In this document: piece by piece, positions 13,575 through 23,030 of the stretch
How positions within the stretch are numbered: position 1 is the first letter of the stretch
How the letters are laid out: each line of letters begins with the position of its first letter
NCBI GenBank assembly: GCA_002373595.1
Contig: DFKT01000026.1
Location: forward strand, 38,996-102,995
Source of the DNA: Lachnospiraceae bacterium UBA3638
GTDB lineage: Bacteria > Bacillota > Clostridia > Lachnospirales > Lachnospiraceae
DNA: 64,000 nt
Direction: 5' to 3'
The notes under the pieces: generated by a model
Databases searched by the model: none
What the model was told of the DNA's origin: nothing
The model's input: only the letters and a program-made list of their open reading frames with translations
Made by a program: the position numbers and the translations under genes

Positions 13575-15500
13575 CTACTGTTTCCTAATGTCCGTTTCCG
13601 GATGTTCCTCTTTATATTTTCTTTTGTTTGCGTACATTCGTTCATCCGCGAGATCCATATATTTCTGAAATTCCTTCCCGACAGATCCGACTTCGCATAT
13701 TCCCACGCTCGCATGCATGGTGTACGGTTTGCCCGATTCTCTGTTTATCCTGTCTAATCCCACTTCAAAATCACTTACGAATCTGGCAAGTCTTCCCCTG
13801 TCCTTATACAAAAGTATGACAGCAAATTCATCTCCGCCTATTCTCGCGCCGCAGTCATCCTTATCGAGACATCCGGCTATTACATCGGCGATCTTGCGAA
13901 GTGCCTGATCACCCTCTGAATGGCCGAAAGTGTCATTGGTGTACTTAAGACCGTCCATATCGATACTGGCCAGAGCCATCTTCAGTTTTCTTCTCTTGAC
14001 CCTGTCTACCGCAGTCTGTATATTCTGTTCATATCCGCGGCGGTTTCTGAGTCCGGTGAGTTCGTCGGTAAGGTATGCTCTCCTTATCTCATCCATATTC
14101 ATATACTCACTGCGGATATTGAAGCTGTCTATCGCATCACCGAAAGTCTGCGTATATGACTGCGTATACTTGTTCGGCCAAAACCCCTTATCATACTGCA
14201 TCACGAGATAACCGTATGCATGATTGAGTGAATGTATCGGATAGACAAAATATAACCCCGGCTTTTCGGATTCAAAATACTTATCCGGCAAGAGTTTGGA
14301 TCTGTCGAATTTGATCCCCGGAGAATCGTAATTCTTATCCTCATCAAGATAGAACACTCTCTCCAGCAGCATCTTGTCGGTATAGCTTGATACTTTCTCA
14401 ACGGGCCTGTTCTGCTTTCCGATATAATCGGTACACATGCATATATATCCGACCTTGGCCCTGTTGTATTTAAAATATCCGTCTGCAACGGAAAAAATCC
14501 CGTCCAGATCAAATGAAATATGATATCCGTTATCGAGAAGGACGCACATATCCATACCGTAATTGTGGTATTGGATATATCTCAGTTTCCTCTGCAGATC
14601 GCCCTGGCCGTCAAAATGCCCGCAACCGCAGCTGTCTCTCAGCATCAGATTAAAACCTTTTTCGATACATATGACTCTTTCCGCAGACTCGCCCCTTCTT
14701 TCGCGAACGATCGTGTCAACAGCGATCTCCGCTATATCTCTCTTGGGCACTTCCACAGTCGTAAGAGCAGGTGACATGAGTTTACTGTCCTCTATGTTGT
14801 CATACCCGGACACGCAAACGTCCCCCGGTACATTCACGCCTCTTCTTATCAGTTCTTGTACGATACCGATGGCCATATAATCATTGGCACATACGATAGC
14901 TTCCGGATATCCTTCTCCGTCACTTATAAATGTATCGAGAGCTTCTCCTGCTTTATTGTACCAGTAGTCTCCCCAGTAAATATAATTGTCCTTAACCTCA
15001 AGACCCGCCTCCTGCATCGCTTCCAGGTAACCTTTGCATCTGTCATGAGCATCTTCAAGGTCACTTCTTCCTGCCATATGGCAGATTCTCTTAAAGCCGT
15101 GATTTTTGATGAAATGCTCCGTAACGGTCTTCATGGCCTTAACATCGGAAGCGATAACCGAATTGAATCTGTCCTTGATCGTCTTTAGATATACGATGGG
15201 AATATCATCTGCACACTCACGCAGATGAAGATATAGATCGGTGCTCATGCCCGAGATATTGAGCATGCTCTCCTCTACGATGATACCTTCAAGAGAATCC
15301 ATCACAGGTATCCTTATAACTGACTTTTCCCCATCGGAGTATAGTCTGAGATTTTTATCATAGCTTCCGTAGTTGGCGAAAACTATCGTATCCATATTTT
15401 CGCGCGCCGCGGCATCCGCTATGAACGGTATCAGTTCCATAGCGTATTCGCAGTCTGCTTCTCCGATTATTACTCCGATGCGTTTTCTCAATCTGTTCAC
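13575..15500 (-). CDS. Cytosolic LacI-type sugar-binding domain fused to GGDEF
   Basis: A 641-residue protein without signal peptide, membrane segment or DNA-binding helix-turn-helix. Residues 8-290 form a LacI/periplasmic-binding fold: KRIGVIIGEADCEYAMEL, then FKRICHMAG, EAIVCANDYMAIGIVQELI and CVSGYDNIEDSKLMSPALTT. A middle region follows, then a GGDEF domain (about 465-630) with DELTGLRNRRGYE and an intact RIGGDEF. Such domains make cyclic di-GMP. The inhibitory RxxD site is not present before the motif. A cytosolic sugar ligand is inferred. The start is a GTG overlapping the xylulokinase stop codon, so the sensor is the last, coupled gene of the xylan operon. Confidence 0.85.
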   Translation of the reverse strand: MNRLRKRIGVIIGEADCEYAMELIPFIADAAARENMDTIVFANYGSYDKNLRLYSDGEKSVIRIPVMDSLEGIIVEESMLNISGMSTDLYLHLRECADDIPIVYLKTIKDRFNSVIASDVKAMKTVTEHFIKNHGFKRICHMAGRSDLEDAHDRCKGYLEAMQEAGLEVKDNYIYWGDYWYNKAGEALDTFISDGEGYPEAIVCANDYMAIGIVQELIRRGVNVPGDVCVSGYDNIEDSKLMSPALTTVEVPKRDIAEIAVDTIVRERRGESAERVICIEKGFNLMLRDSCGCGHFDGQGDLQRKLRYIQYHNYGMDMCVLLDNGYHISFDLDGIFSVADGYFKYNRAKVGYICMCTDYIGKQNRPVEKVSSYTDKMLLERVFYLDEDKNYDSPGIKFDRSKLLPDKYFESEKPGLYFVYPIHSLNHAYGYLVMQYDKGFWPNKYTQSYTQTFGDAIDSFNIRSEYMNMDEIRRAYLTDELTGLRNRRGYEQNIQTAVDRVKRRKLKMALASIDMDGLKYTNDTFGHSEGDQALRKIADVIAGCLDKDDCGARIGGDEFAVILLYKDRGRLARFVSDFEVGLDRINRESGKPYTMHASVGICEVGSVGKEFQKYMDLADERMYANKRKYKEEHPETDIRKQ

Positions 15501-16978
15501 TTTCCGACAATCTTGTCATAAAGAGGTTTGCAAGCAGGGTAAAGCTCCTTGAATACCCTGTACTTCTCCTCGTACTTAGCAACGAGCTCGGGGTCGGGCT
15601 CTACGGTCTTTTTAACCTTAACGATCTTGGATGCGATCTCCTCAACCGATGCATACTCTCCGCATGCAACCGCAGCAAGCATTGCTCCTCCGAGCGACGG
15701 CCCTTCCTCCACTTCGAGGATATCTACTTTCATATTCATCACATTGGCGATTATCTTCTGCCAGAGAGGGCTCTTTGCTCCGCCTCCGCAGATCTTGGTC
15801 CTCTCGGGTGCAACGCCGAGACTTCTTGCAACCTCTATGGAGTCTCTGAGACCGAAAGCAACACCCTCGAGAACAGCCTGTGTCATATCGGCACGGGTAT
15901 TGTCCATAGTCATGCCGATAAAGGTTCCTCTTGCATTAGGGTTATTGTGAGGCGATCTCTCTCCCATGAGATAAGGAAGGAAGAATACGTGATTCTCTCC
16001 GAGCTTATCTTCGGTGATGGGCTCCTGTTCCTTTGCATAGTCCTTGGTTCCTATTATTTCATCCATCCACCACTTATTGCAGGATGCAGCGCTGAGCATG
16101 CATCCCATGAGATGATATGTGCCATCAGCATGATCAAATGAATGAAGTGCATTGAATTTGTCGACTCCGAATGACTTCGAAGAGATAAATACGGTACCGC
16201 TGGTTCCGAGTGAGATATTACATGCGCCGTCGCCTACAGTTCCGGTTCCGACTGCTGCCGCAGCATTGTCTCCTGCACCTGCTGCAACGATCGTACTCTC
16301 GGGTATGCCGAGTTTGGATGCGATCTCGGGCTTAACGGTTCCTACCTTCTCATAACTCTCATATACCTTGGCAAGCTGCGATGTCGTGATACCGCAGATC
16401 TCACACATCTCCTCAGACCACTTTCTGTTCTTTACATCGAAAAGGAGCATACCGGATGCGTCGGATACATCGGTACAGAAGCTTCCGCTGAGCTTATATG
16501 CGAGATAATCCTTGGGAAGCATGATCTTGGCGATCTTAGCAAAGTTATCGGGTTCGTTTTTCTTGACCCATAGGATCTTGGGTGCGGTAAATCCGGGGAA
16601 TGCGATATTGGCGGTAAGCTGAGAGAGTTTCTCCTTACCTATCACATTATTGAGATAATCGGTCTCTTCTCCCGTACGTCCGTCATTCCAAAGGATCGCA
16701 GGACGGATCACATTGTCATTAGCATCGAGCATTACAAGTCCGTGCATCTGTCCGCCGAAACTGATTCCGGCAACCTTTGACTTATCCTGTCCCTCGAGCA
16801 GTTCTCCTATTCCTTCGATCGACTTCTCGTACCAGTCCTCGGGCTTCTGCTCGGACCATCCGGGATTCGGGAAAAAGAGCGGATACTCTTTGCTGACGAT
16901 CTTAAGGATCTTTCCTTCCGAATCCATAAGAAGAAGTTTTACTGCGCTGGTACCGAGATCGATTCCGATGTACAACAT
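15497..16978 (-). CDS. xylB: Xylulokinase
   Basis: A 493-residue FGGY-family sugar kinase. It begins MLYIGIDLGTSAVKLLLMD, with the phosphate-binding loop DLGTS. It also contains ISFGGQMHGLVMLD, a xylulokinase-type substrate segment, and a C-terminal CGGGAKSPLWQKIIANVM. It phosphorylates D-xylulose so that it enters the pentose phosphate pathway. I chose the ATG at 16978 because GGAGGG stands eight bases upstream and the family starts there. It follows the GH3 gene by 47 bases and overlaps the sensor gene. This links xylan breakdown to central metabolism. No recognisable xylose isomerase XylA is in the operon. Confidence 0.92.
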   Translation of the reverse strand: MLYIGIDLGTSAVKLLLMDSEGKILKIVSKEYPLFFPNPGWSEQKPEDWYEKSIEGIGELLEGQDKSKVAGISFGGQMHGLVMLDANDNVIRPAILWNDGRTGEETDYLNNVIGKEKLSQLTANIAFPGFTAPKILWVKKNEPDNFAKIAKIMLPKDYLAYKLSGSFCTDVSDASGMLLFDVKNRKWSEEMCEICGITTSQLAKVYESYEKVGTVKPEIASKLGIPESTIVAAGAGDNAAAAVGTGTVGDGACNISLGTSGTVFISSKSFGVDKFNALHSFDHADGTYHLMGCMLSAASCNKWWMDEIIGTKDYAKEQEPITEDKLGENHVFFLPYLMGERSPHNNPNARGTFIGMTMDNTRADMTQAVLEGVAFGLRDSIEVARSLGVAPERTKICGGGAKSPLWQKIIANVMNMKVDILEVEEGPSLGGAMLAAVACGEYASVEEIASKIVKVKKTVEPDPELVAKYEEKYRVFKELYPACKPLYDKIVGK

Positions 16979-17025
16979 TTCTTTGCCCTCCTGTATTTGA
17001 AAAAAATGCATTGATTACTCCGGTC

Positions 17026-19503
17026 TCATCCTTTTATCGTTATCTCTACAGGTTCTGTGCCTGTGAGTTCACGGCTTCTCTTATCCGGCTGGCAGGTTCC
17101 GATATAGATACGATACTCCGGAGCATCCATCTTCATCTCACCGTTTTCGTCTGCAAGCATGAAAGCGCTTCCGGGGAGATCTATCTCTATATGGCGTGCC
17201 TCGCCGGGCTTAAGATAGACTTTTCTGAATCCTTTGAGCTGTGCGTTTGGAGCTCCGTCCTTTTCTGCTTTGACATAAACCTGCAGAGTTTCTCCTCCGG
17301 CAACATCTCCGGTATTTGTGATCTCTGCGCTGACCCTCAGTCCCTCAGCATCCGCTTTGTCTTTTGATACTTTGACTTCTCCCACTTCAAATCTGGTATA
17401 TGACAGACCGTATCCGAAAGGATAGAGAGGTTCATTCTTCATATATCTGTAGGTGCGTCCCTTCATCGAATAATCCTTGAAGTCAGGAAGTTCCTCACTG
17501 CTCCTGTAGAAAGTGATAGGAAGCTTGCCTTCAGGACTTGCCGCACCAAAGAGAAGATTGGCTATTGCTCTTCCACCCTGTGCTCCGGGATAACCGCCAT
17601 AAAGGATCGCAGGTATCTCCTTATCGGCACGGTTTATTGCAAGTGCGCTTCCGCCAAGAAGCACGAGCACCACGGGCTTGTCGGAAGATGCGGCAAGTTT
17701 AAGGATCTCTTCCTGTCTTCCGGGAAGATTGAGATTAGGCTTGTCTCCGCTCGCATACTGGTTGCCCTGGTCGCCCTCCTCGCCTTCAAGACCGGAATCC
17801 AGTCCCATGACGCAGATGACGACATCACTTGCATCACACACTGCCATAACTTCCGCATCACGGTCTCCGGGCTGTCCGAGTCCCTCGACCTTATCATTGC
17901 ACAGATGACATCCCTGTGAATACATTATTCTCTTATGATATTTTTCCGCATACTCTCTGATACCGTCAAGTATGGTCACATACTCCGAAGAAGTGCCCTC
18001 GTAGTTTCCGACAAGCGCTCTTCTGTTATCGGCATTGGGTCCGATGACTCCTATCGTCTCGATCCTGTCGAGATTAAGCGGAAGGAGTTTTTTATCATTC
18101 TTCAAGAGTACCGCACACTGTTCTGCGACCCTCCTGTTGAAATCCCTGTTTTCATCGCTGTCACATGCCGAATACTTAATATCATTATAGGGATTATCAT
18201 AATCCTCACCGTATTTACCGACTTTCATTCCAAGCTTAAGTCTCGTTCTGATGAGAGTCTCTACCATCTCATCAAGTCTCTCCTCGGATACCAGTCCGCT
18301 CTTTACACACTCTCCGAGTACTTTGAAGAGATTTCCGCAGTTAACATCACATCCCATGTTTGCCGCAAGCGCTACGGAATGGACCGCATCTTCCGTCACA
18401 TGATGTCCCTCGTGGAAATCCTTAATAGCCCAGCAGTCGGATACTACATGTCCCTTGAATCCCCACTTTCCTCTGAGGATGTCCTGAAGGAGCATCTTGC
18501 TTCCATTGCAGGGCTCTCCGTTTGTACGGTTGTAGGCACCCATGACTGCTTCGACTCCGGCTTCCTTTACACACGCCTCAAACGCAGGAAGATATGTCTC
18601 GTACAGATCCTGCATCGAAACCTCTGCGTTGAACTCATGTCTCACATCCTCGGGACCGGAATGCACGGCAAAATGCTTTGCACATGCAGCGACCTTCATA
18701 TACTTCTTGTCATGTCCCTGCATTCCCTCGATGAAACGAACACCAAGTCTGGATGTAAGATAGGGATCCTCTCCGAATGTCTCATGTCCTCTTCCCCATC
18801 TGGGATCGCGGAATATGTTTACATTTGGAGACCAGAAGGTCAGTCCCTTATATATATCCTCATCACCGTACTTCTGCTGCATATTGAACTTCGCGCGTCC
18901 CTCGGTCGAGATCACGTCTGCAACCTGCTCGATCAGATTCTCATCGAAGCTGCAAGCCATGGTGATCGCCTGAGGAAATACTGTGGCAACTCCTGCCCTT
19001 GCAATGCCGTGAAGAGCTTCATTCCACCAGTTGTAAGCAGGTATTCCGAGTCTTTCGATCGCAGGTGACCAATTGAGCGTCTGACTGACCTTTTCCTCAA
19101 GAGTCATCTGGGATACGATCTCCTTCGCCCTGGCCGCGATCTCCTCCTGTACCTTCTCGTTATTTCTCCACTCGGATGAACACTTTGCCTCTCCGATGGT
19201 TTTGTTCACCGCATCGATCAACTGATCGGCAGGAACACTCTTGCCCTGGTTGAGTGTCCTTATAACCGCATCAAGCTCTTCACCCGACGAGAATACCACC
19301 TGCTTGCCGCTTCTCTCGGCAGCAAACGTATGAATCTCCTCAAGACTCCTTGCAGCGTTAAGCGCTTCCACCAGTTCGTCGATCTCAGCCTGTGAAAGGA
19401 CCCACTGGGCACCGATCGTGCTGCTTGCTTTTCCGCCCTGATTTACTGAACTGAGTGCTTCGATCAGTGTATCGATTTCTTTTTGCGTCAGTACTTTTTG
19501 CAT
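17026..19503 (-). CDS. GH3 beta-xylosidase/glucosidase with FliM-like N-terminal repeats
   Basis: An 825-residue glycoside hydrolase family 3 enzyme with no signal peptide, hence cytoplasmic. The N-terminal domain starts near residue 115 (SQMTLEEKVSQ) and has KHFAVHSGPEDVRH. The nucleophile is D356 in GHVVSDCWAI. The second GH3 domain and a C-terminal fibronectin-like domain (from about 690) follow. It resembles bacterial beta-xylosidases and should release xylose from xylo-oligosaccharides. The oddity is residues 1-105. VLTQKEIDTLIEAL (4-17) and VLSQAEIDELVEAL (35-48) are near-copies of the LSQxEIDxLL motif by which FliM binds phosphorylated CheY, with a weaker third copy near 70-85. GH3 enzymes normally lack this segment. 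Confidence 0.9.
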   Translation of the reverse strand: MQKVLTQKEIDTLIEALSSVNQGGKASSTIGAQWVLSQAEIDELVEALNAARSLEEIHTFAAERSGKQVVFSSGEELDAVIRTLNQGKSVPADQLIDAVNKTIGEAKCSSEWRNNEKVQEEIAARAKEIVSQMTLEEKVSQTLNWSPAIERLGIPAYNWWNEALHGIARAGVATVFPQAITMACSFDENLIEQVADVISTEGRAKFNMQQKYGDEDIYKGLTFWSPNVNIFRDPRWGRGHETFGEDPYLTSRLGVRFIEGMQGHDKKYMKVAACAKHFAVHSGPEDVRHEFNAEVSMQDLYETYLPAFEACVKEAGVEAVMGAYNRTNGEPCNGSKMLLQDILRGKWGFKGHVVSDCWAIKDFHEGHHVTEDAVHSVALAANMGCDVNCGNLFKVLGECVKSGLVSEERLDEMVETLIRTRLKLGMKVGKYGEDYDNPYNDIKYSACDSDENRDFNRRVAEQCAVLLKNDKKLLPLNLDRIETIGVIGPNADNRRALVGNYEGTSSEYVTILDGIREYAEKYHKRIMYSQGCHLCNDKVEGLGQPGDRDAEVMAVCDASDVVICVMGLDSGLEGEEGDQGNQYASGDKPNLNLPGRQEEILKLAASSDKPVVLVLLGGSALAINRADKEIPAILYGGYPGAQGGRAIANLLFGAASPEGKLPITFYRSSEELPDFKDYSMKGRTYRYMKNEPLYPFGYGLSYTRFEVGEVKVSKDKADAEGLRVSAEITNTGDVAGGETLQVYVKAEKDGAPNAQLKGFRKVYLKPGEARHIEIDLPGSAFMLADENGEMKMDAPEYRIYIGTCQPDKRSRELTGTEPVEITIKG

Positions 19504-19512
19504 ATAACTACC

Positions 19513-22500
19513 TCATTCTTTCCTGAAGACAATATATTCCAGATCAAAATTGCTGCCGGGAAGAAATACCAGCTGGACCTTTTCGTCTCCCGTTATTTTG
19601 TTTATCTCAAATACGATCTCATCCGGCTTTTCGGTATGAGGAAATTCGATCATTTCCCTTCTGTTTCCTGTACCGTCGCCAAATACGAGATGTATCGTAT
19701 TGATGTCATTGGGTGTGTATCCTTTTATTGCTATCTTTGTGGCTCCTTCATCCCCAAATTCAAGTTTTCCGAAATCTATCGTGACATTGTTGCCGATTCC
19801 TGTTATGCGACTGCCTTCCTTTTTGTAACTGTCTCCATACATATTCTCGGCATCGTTTCCGTCAAGTATTGAAAATGCTTTTTCCTGTCTGGTAAACGAG
19901 AATCCTTTGATATGGATCTTTTCCGTAGTGACAAAGGATATCGTTCTCACGCCTTTCATCCTTCTCTTAAGGCGATAGGTCTCAGGCTGGTATGTATTCC
20001 AGATACTGGGCTTATGATAGACGGCATTGAGGAGCATCTCGCTTCCCGGTTCTCCCGCAAATCCATCCCATATCTCGATATTTATCATTTTTCCTCCAAG
20101 TTCAAATACCGGGATCGTGATCTCATCGGATCCGAACTCTCCAAAGTCTACATTCTCAAATCCTATTACCGTCCTGCCGTCTCTCATGGTGCCTACACCG
20201 TGCTCGTTTCCGTTTCCGAGTTCTCCCTCGTTAAGCGTCCACATAACTCCGGGAATAAATCCGTAAGGATCAAGGAGTGCGTCTCCTATTCCTTCATTTG
20301 CAAATTCGATACATGATATGACCTTGACCTGAGCCGCTCCGTTTTTCGTCATGCATCTGACTCGGAACGATCCGTCTCCAAGCGCAGTTATCTCTGCATT
20401 TCCGTCCGAATCTGTCTTGATCTTTGCCAGATTGGTATCCACTCCGCTGTCGGTCACAGCTCTCCAGATAAGTCCTTTTCTCGCTTCCGGAGTGTCTGCT
20501 TCCTCAGGAAGAATCTTTGCGCTTATGCGCATACTCTTTTTATCCGCGGTAAGTTTTCTCTCTCCATCGGTAACAAGTTCTATCTTCCTGATCCACGGTG
20601 ATCTGTCGGAAGCGGGTTCGTTATCGTCAAGTGTTTCCCTTGTATATGACGCCCCCGTCATTTTTTCGTCCGGCAGTATCTCAAATATCATCTCTGCTGA
20701 GACGAGTCCTTTTCCTTCGGCACATACCGTGACCTTACCTGCTTCGTCGGTACTCTTTACCATGGCGAGAAGTTTCCCGCCAAAGAGTCTTCTGTAGGAG
20801 CATTTATATCCTTCAGTGTCCGTCGAATCTCCGTTGTCAAGTCCTGTAAGATATCCGGCACCGCTCACTTTAACATTTATCATGTTGTTCGCATTTCTCA
20901 CAGGATACCCGTCCTTATCCAAGACTTCTATTGTGATAAAAGCGACATCTCCGCTTCCGGACTTTATCTCTCTTTCGGGCATATACCGCGACATGACGAT
21001 TCTTTTCGCTTCACCGAAAGAATGCTCCGATTCTCTTGCGATCTCTTTCCCGTTTCCGTCATAGGCTACAGCAGTAATCTCGCCCGGTTCATAAGTTACT
21101 TTCCAGTTGCCTGTAAGAATATCGCCCTTTACGTGATCGATATTCTTCTTGCCCAGAGACTTTCCGTTAAGGAAGAGTTCCACGCAGGGCGCATTGCTTG
21201 CGATCCTCACATCAATGATCTGTCCGATATTCCAATCCCAATACGGGAAGATATGTACGAACGGATCATCTGCCGCATCCGTCCATCCCGATTTATATAT
21301 ATAGAACTGATCCTTCGGGAATCCTGCGAGGTCTATCTGTCCGAAATATGAATTCCTGGTATGGTATGGAGTGGGCTCACCGATATAATCAAACCCTGTC
21401 CAGAGGAACTGACCCGCTGAGAATTCATGATCTCTCTCAGCTATGATGCAATACTCCGTATTAGGCGCGCCCCAGCTGGTAACGCAGTTCCCGAGTGCTG
21501 AGCACTGCTCATCATCATCTGCAAGAGTAGTCTGCGAATAAGGGAAGTGATATATACCTCTGCTCTGTACCGTGGAAGAAGTCTCACTACCGTATATAAA
21601 CCAGTCCGGATGATCTTTGTGATGATCATCGTATTGTTTTTCATTATAGTTGTATCCGATGTATTTCAGCACGTCAGCGCAATTCTGTGCACCCACCCAC
21701 GGCATATAATTGGATGCCATACTGACAACCGCGTTTCCTCTGAAATCATGTACCTTTACTTCATCCATGAGCATGCGCGTTATTTCCGGCGCATTTTCAT
21801 CGGCGTGCGTGTCGTATATCTCGTTACCTATGCTCCAAATGGCTATAGAGGCATGATTGCGATCGCGTCTGATCCAACTCTCTACATCTCTCTCCTGCCA
21901 TGCATCGAAGAATCTTGCATAGTCAAATTCAGTCTTGGGTCTTCTCCACATATCAAAGGCTTCGTCCATCACGACAAACCCCATCTCATCCGTAAGTTCA
22001 AGGAGTCCTACGGCGGGCATATTGTGCGAAGTGCGTATTCCGTTCACTCCCATCTGCCTTAAGATCTCCAGCTTACGTCTCATCGCGCTCTTGTTAAAAG
22101 CAGCTCCGAGTGCACCGAGATCGTGGTGTTCGCAGACGCCGTTTATCTTAAGGTGTTTTCCGTTAACAAAAAAGCCTTCATCATTTGTAAATACAAAATT
22201 TCTGAATCCTATCTTTTGGCATAAGCTTTCAGTCTTGCTTCCATCCTTCAGCAGATATACTTCCGCATTGTACAGATTTGCCTCTTCCGTACTCCAGAGC
22301 TTCGGAGAGTTTACCGTGACGGTAAAAGTCACACCGTTTTTGTCTATCTCGCATTCGGATACTTTTTTGCGGCAGTCTCCGAGGCCATCCGCACTAAATC
22401 CTATTTCGTATATGTCCGCAATATTTCTCACTTCATCTGCGGTCATTACTCTCCCGCATTCAGATGTCAGCTCTGCGGATACAGTCACGATCCAGTCGCT

Positions 22501-23007
22501 GTCGGGGGTCTCCTTTGCCCCGCACTCTTTCGCAGGGCGTTCGCTTATATATACGCCGTCCGTCGCAAATGAAAGACCGTCCTTCTCTATCAGAAATACA
22601 TCTCTGAATATTCCGGCGCCGGAGTACCATCTGGTATTGGGTGACTTATGATCAACTTTTACTGTGACAGTATTCTTGCCATTTTTCAAGAAGGAAGTCA
22701 TATCAAAGAAAAAGCTCGAATATCCGTACTTCCACTCATACGCCTTGCTGCCGTTTATATATACGGTCGTATCCATATATACACCTTCGAAGTATATCGA
22801 AGCGTATCTTCCGCCGGCCGGCTCGTATTCAAATTCTTTTACATAGAAACCCGTTCCGTCCTCATAGAGGTCATCGGAATTGTAAATAAGCCAGTCGTGA
22901 GGTATGGATACCTCTTTAAAGTCAGCCACTTTTATCTCTTCAATTCTTGTTCCGAACGGATATTTTGCAAATCTCCATCCGTCATTAAAAAGCGTTCTCT
23001 TAGTCAT
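19513..23007 (-). CDS. GH2 glycoside hydrolase with duplicated C-terminal domains
   Basis: A 1164-residue family 2 enzyme. The order is sugar-binding domain (about 1-180), immunoglobulin-like domain, then a TIM barrel. The barrel has the acid/base E396 in WSIGNEIYDTH, the likely nucleophile E475 in YGSETSS, and FLWTGFDYIGEPTPYH. After it come Ig-like domains. The C-terminus holds two similar beta-sandwich units: one begins near VDFGEFGSDEITIPVFELGG and the other near IDFGKLEFGDEGATKIAIKG. They look like carbohydrate-binding modules. There is no signal peptide. Beta-galactosidase, beta-glucuronidase or arabinopyranosidase activity are all possible in this family; xylan side-chain removal is inferred from the operon. 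Confidence 0.85.
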   Translation of the reverse strand: MTKRTLFNDGWRFAKYPFGTRIEEIKVADFKEVSIPHDWLIYNSDDLYEDGTGFYVKEFEYEPAGGRYASIYFEGVYMDTTVYINGSKAYEWKYGYSSFFFDMTSFLKNGKNTVTVKVDHKSPNTRWYSGAGIFRDVFLIEKDGLSFATDGVYISERPAKECGAKETPDSDWIVTVSAELTSECGRVMTADEVRNIADIYEIGFSADGLGDCRKKVSECEIDKNGVTFTVTVNSPKLWSTEEANLYNAEVYLLKDGSKTESLCQKIGFRNFVFTNDEGFFVNGKHLKINGVCEHHDLGALGAAFNKSAMRRKLEILRQMGVNGIRTSHNMPAVGLLELTDEMGFVVMDEAFDMWRRPKTEFDYARFFDAWQERDVESWIRRDRNHASIAIWSIGNEIYDTHADENAPEITRMLMDEVKVHDFRGNAVVSMASNYMPWVGAQNCADVLKYIGYNYNEKQYDDHHKDHPDWFIYGSETSSTVQSRGIYHFPYSQTTLADDDEQCSALGNCVTSWGAPNTEYCIIAERDHEFSAGQFLWTGFDYIGEPTPYHTRNSYFGQIDLAGFPKDQFYIYKSGWTDAADDPFVHIFPYWDWNIGQIIDVRIASNAPCVELFLNGKSLGKKNIDHVKGDILTGNWKVTYEPGEITAVAYDGNGKEIARESEHSFGEAKRIVMSRYMPEREIKSGSGDVAFITIEVLDKDGYPVRNANNMINVKVSGAGYLTGLDNGDSTDTEGYKCSYRRLFGGKLLAMVKSTDEAGKVTVCAEGKGLVSAEMIFEILPDEKMTGASYTRETLDDNEPASDRSPWIRKIELVTDGERKLTADKKSMRISAKILPEEADTPEARKGLIWRAVTDSGVDTNLAKIKTDSDGNAEITALGDGSFRVRCMTKNGAAQVKVISCIEFANEGIGDALLDPYGFIPGVMWTLNEGELGNGNEHGVGTMRDGRTVIGFENVDFGEFGSDEITIPVFELGGKMINIEIWDGFAGEPGSEMLLNAVYHKPSIWNTYQPETYRLKRRMKGVRTISFVTTEKIHIKGFSFTRQEKAFSILDGNDAENMYGDSYKKEGSRITGIGNNVTIDFGKLEFGDEGATKIAIKGYTPNDINTIHLVFGDGTGNRREMIEFPHTEKPDEIVFEINKITGDEKVQLVFLPGSNFDLEYIVFRKE

Positions 23008-23030
23008 ATCCTGCTAACCTTTCTATTTCA

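Noticed and set aside
13499-13714. N-terminal extension of the dehydrogenase
   Set aside because: It would cross the xylan operon terminator and lie inside the sensor gene; the ATG at 13498 has AGGAGG.
17935-19068. Plus-strand frame of 377 codons opposite the GH3 gene
   Set aside because: Shadow of the GH3 reading frame, with no ribosome site or recognisable domain.
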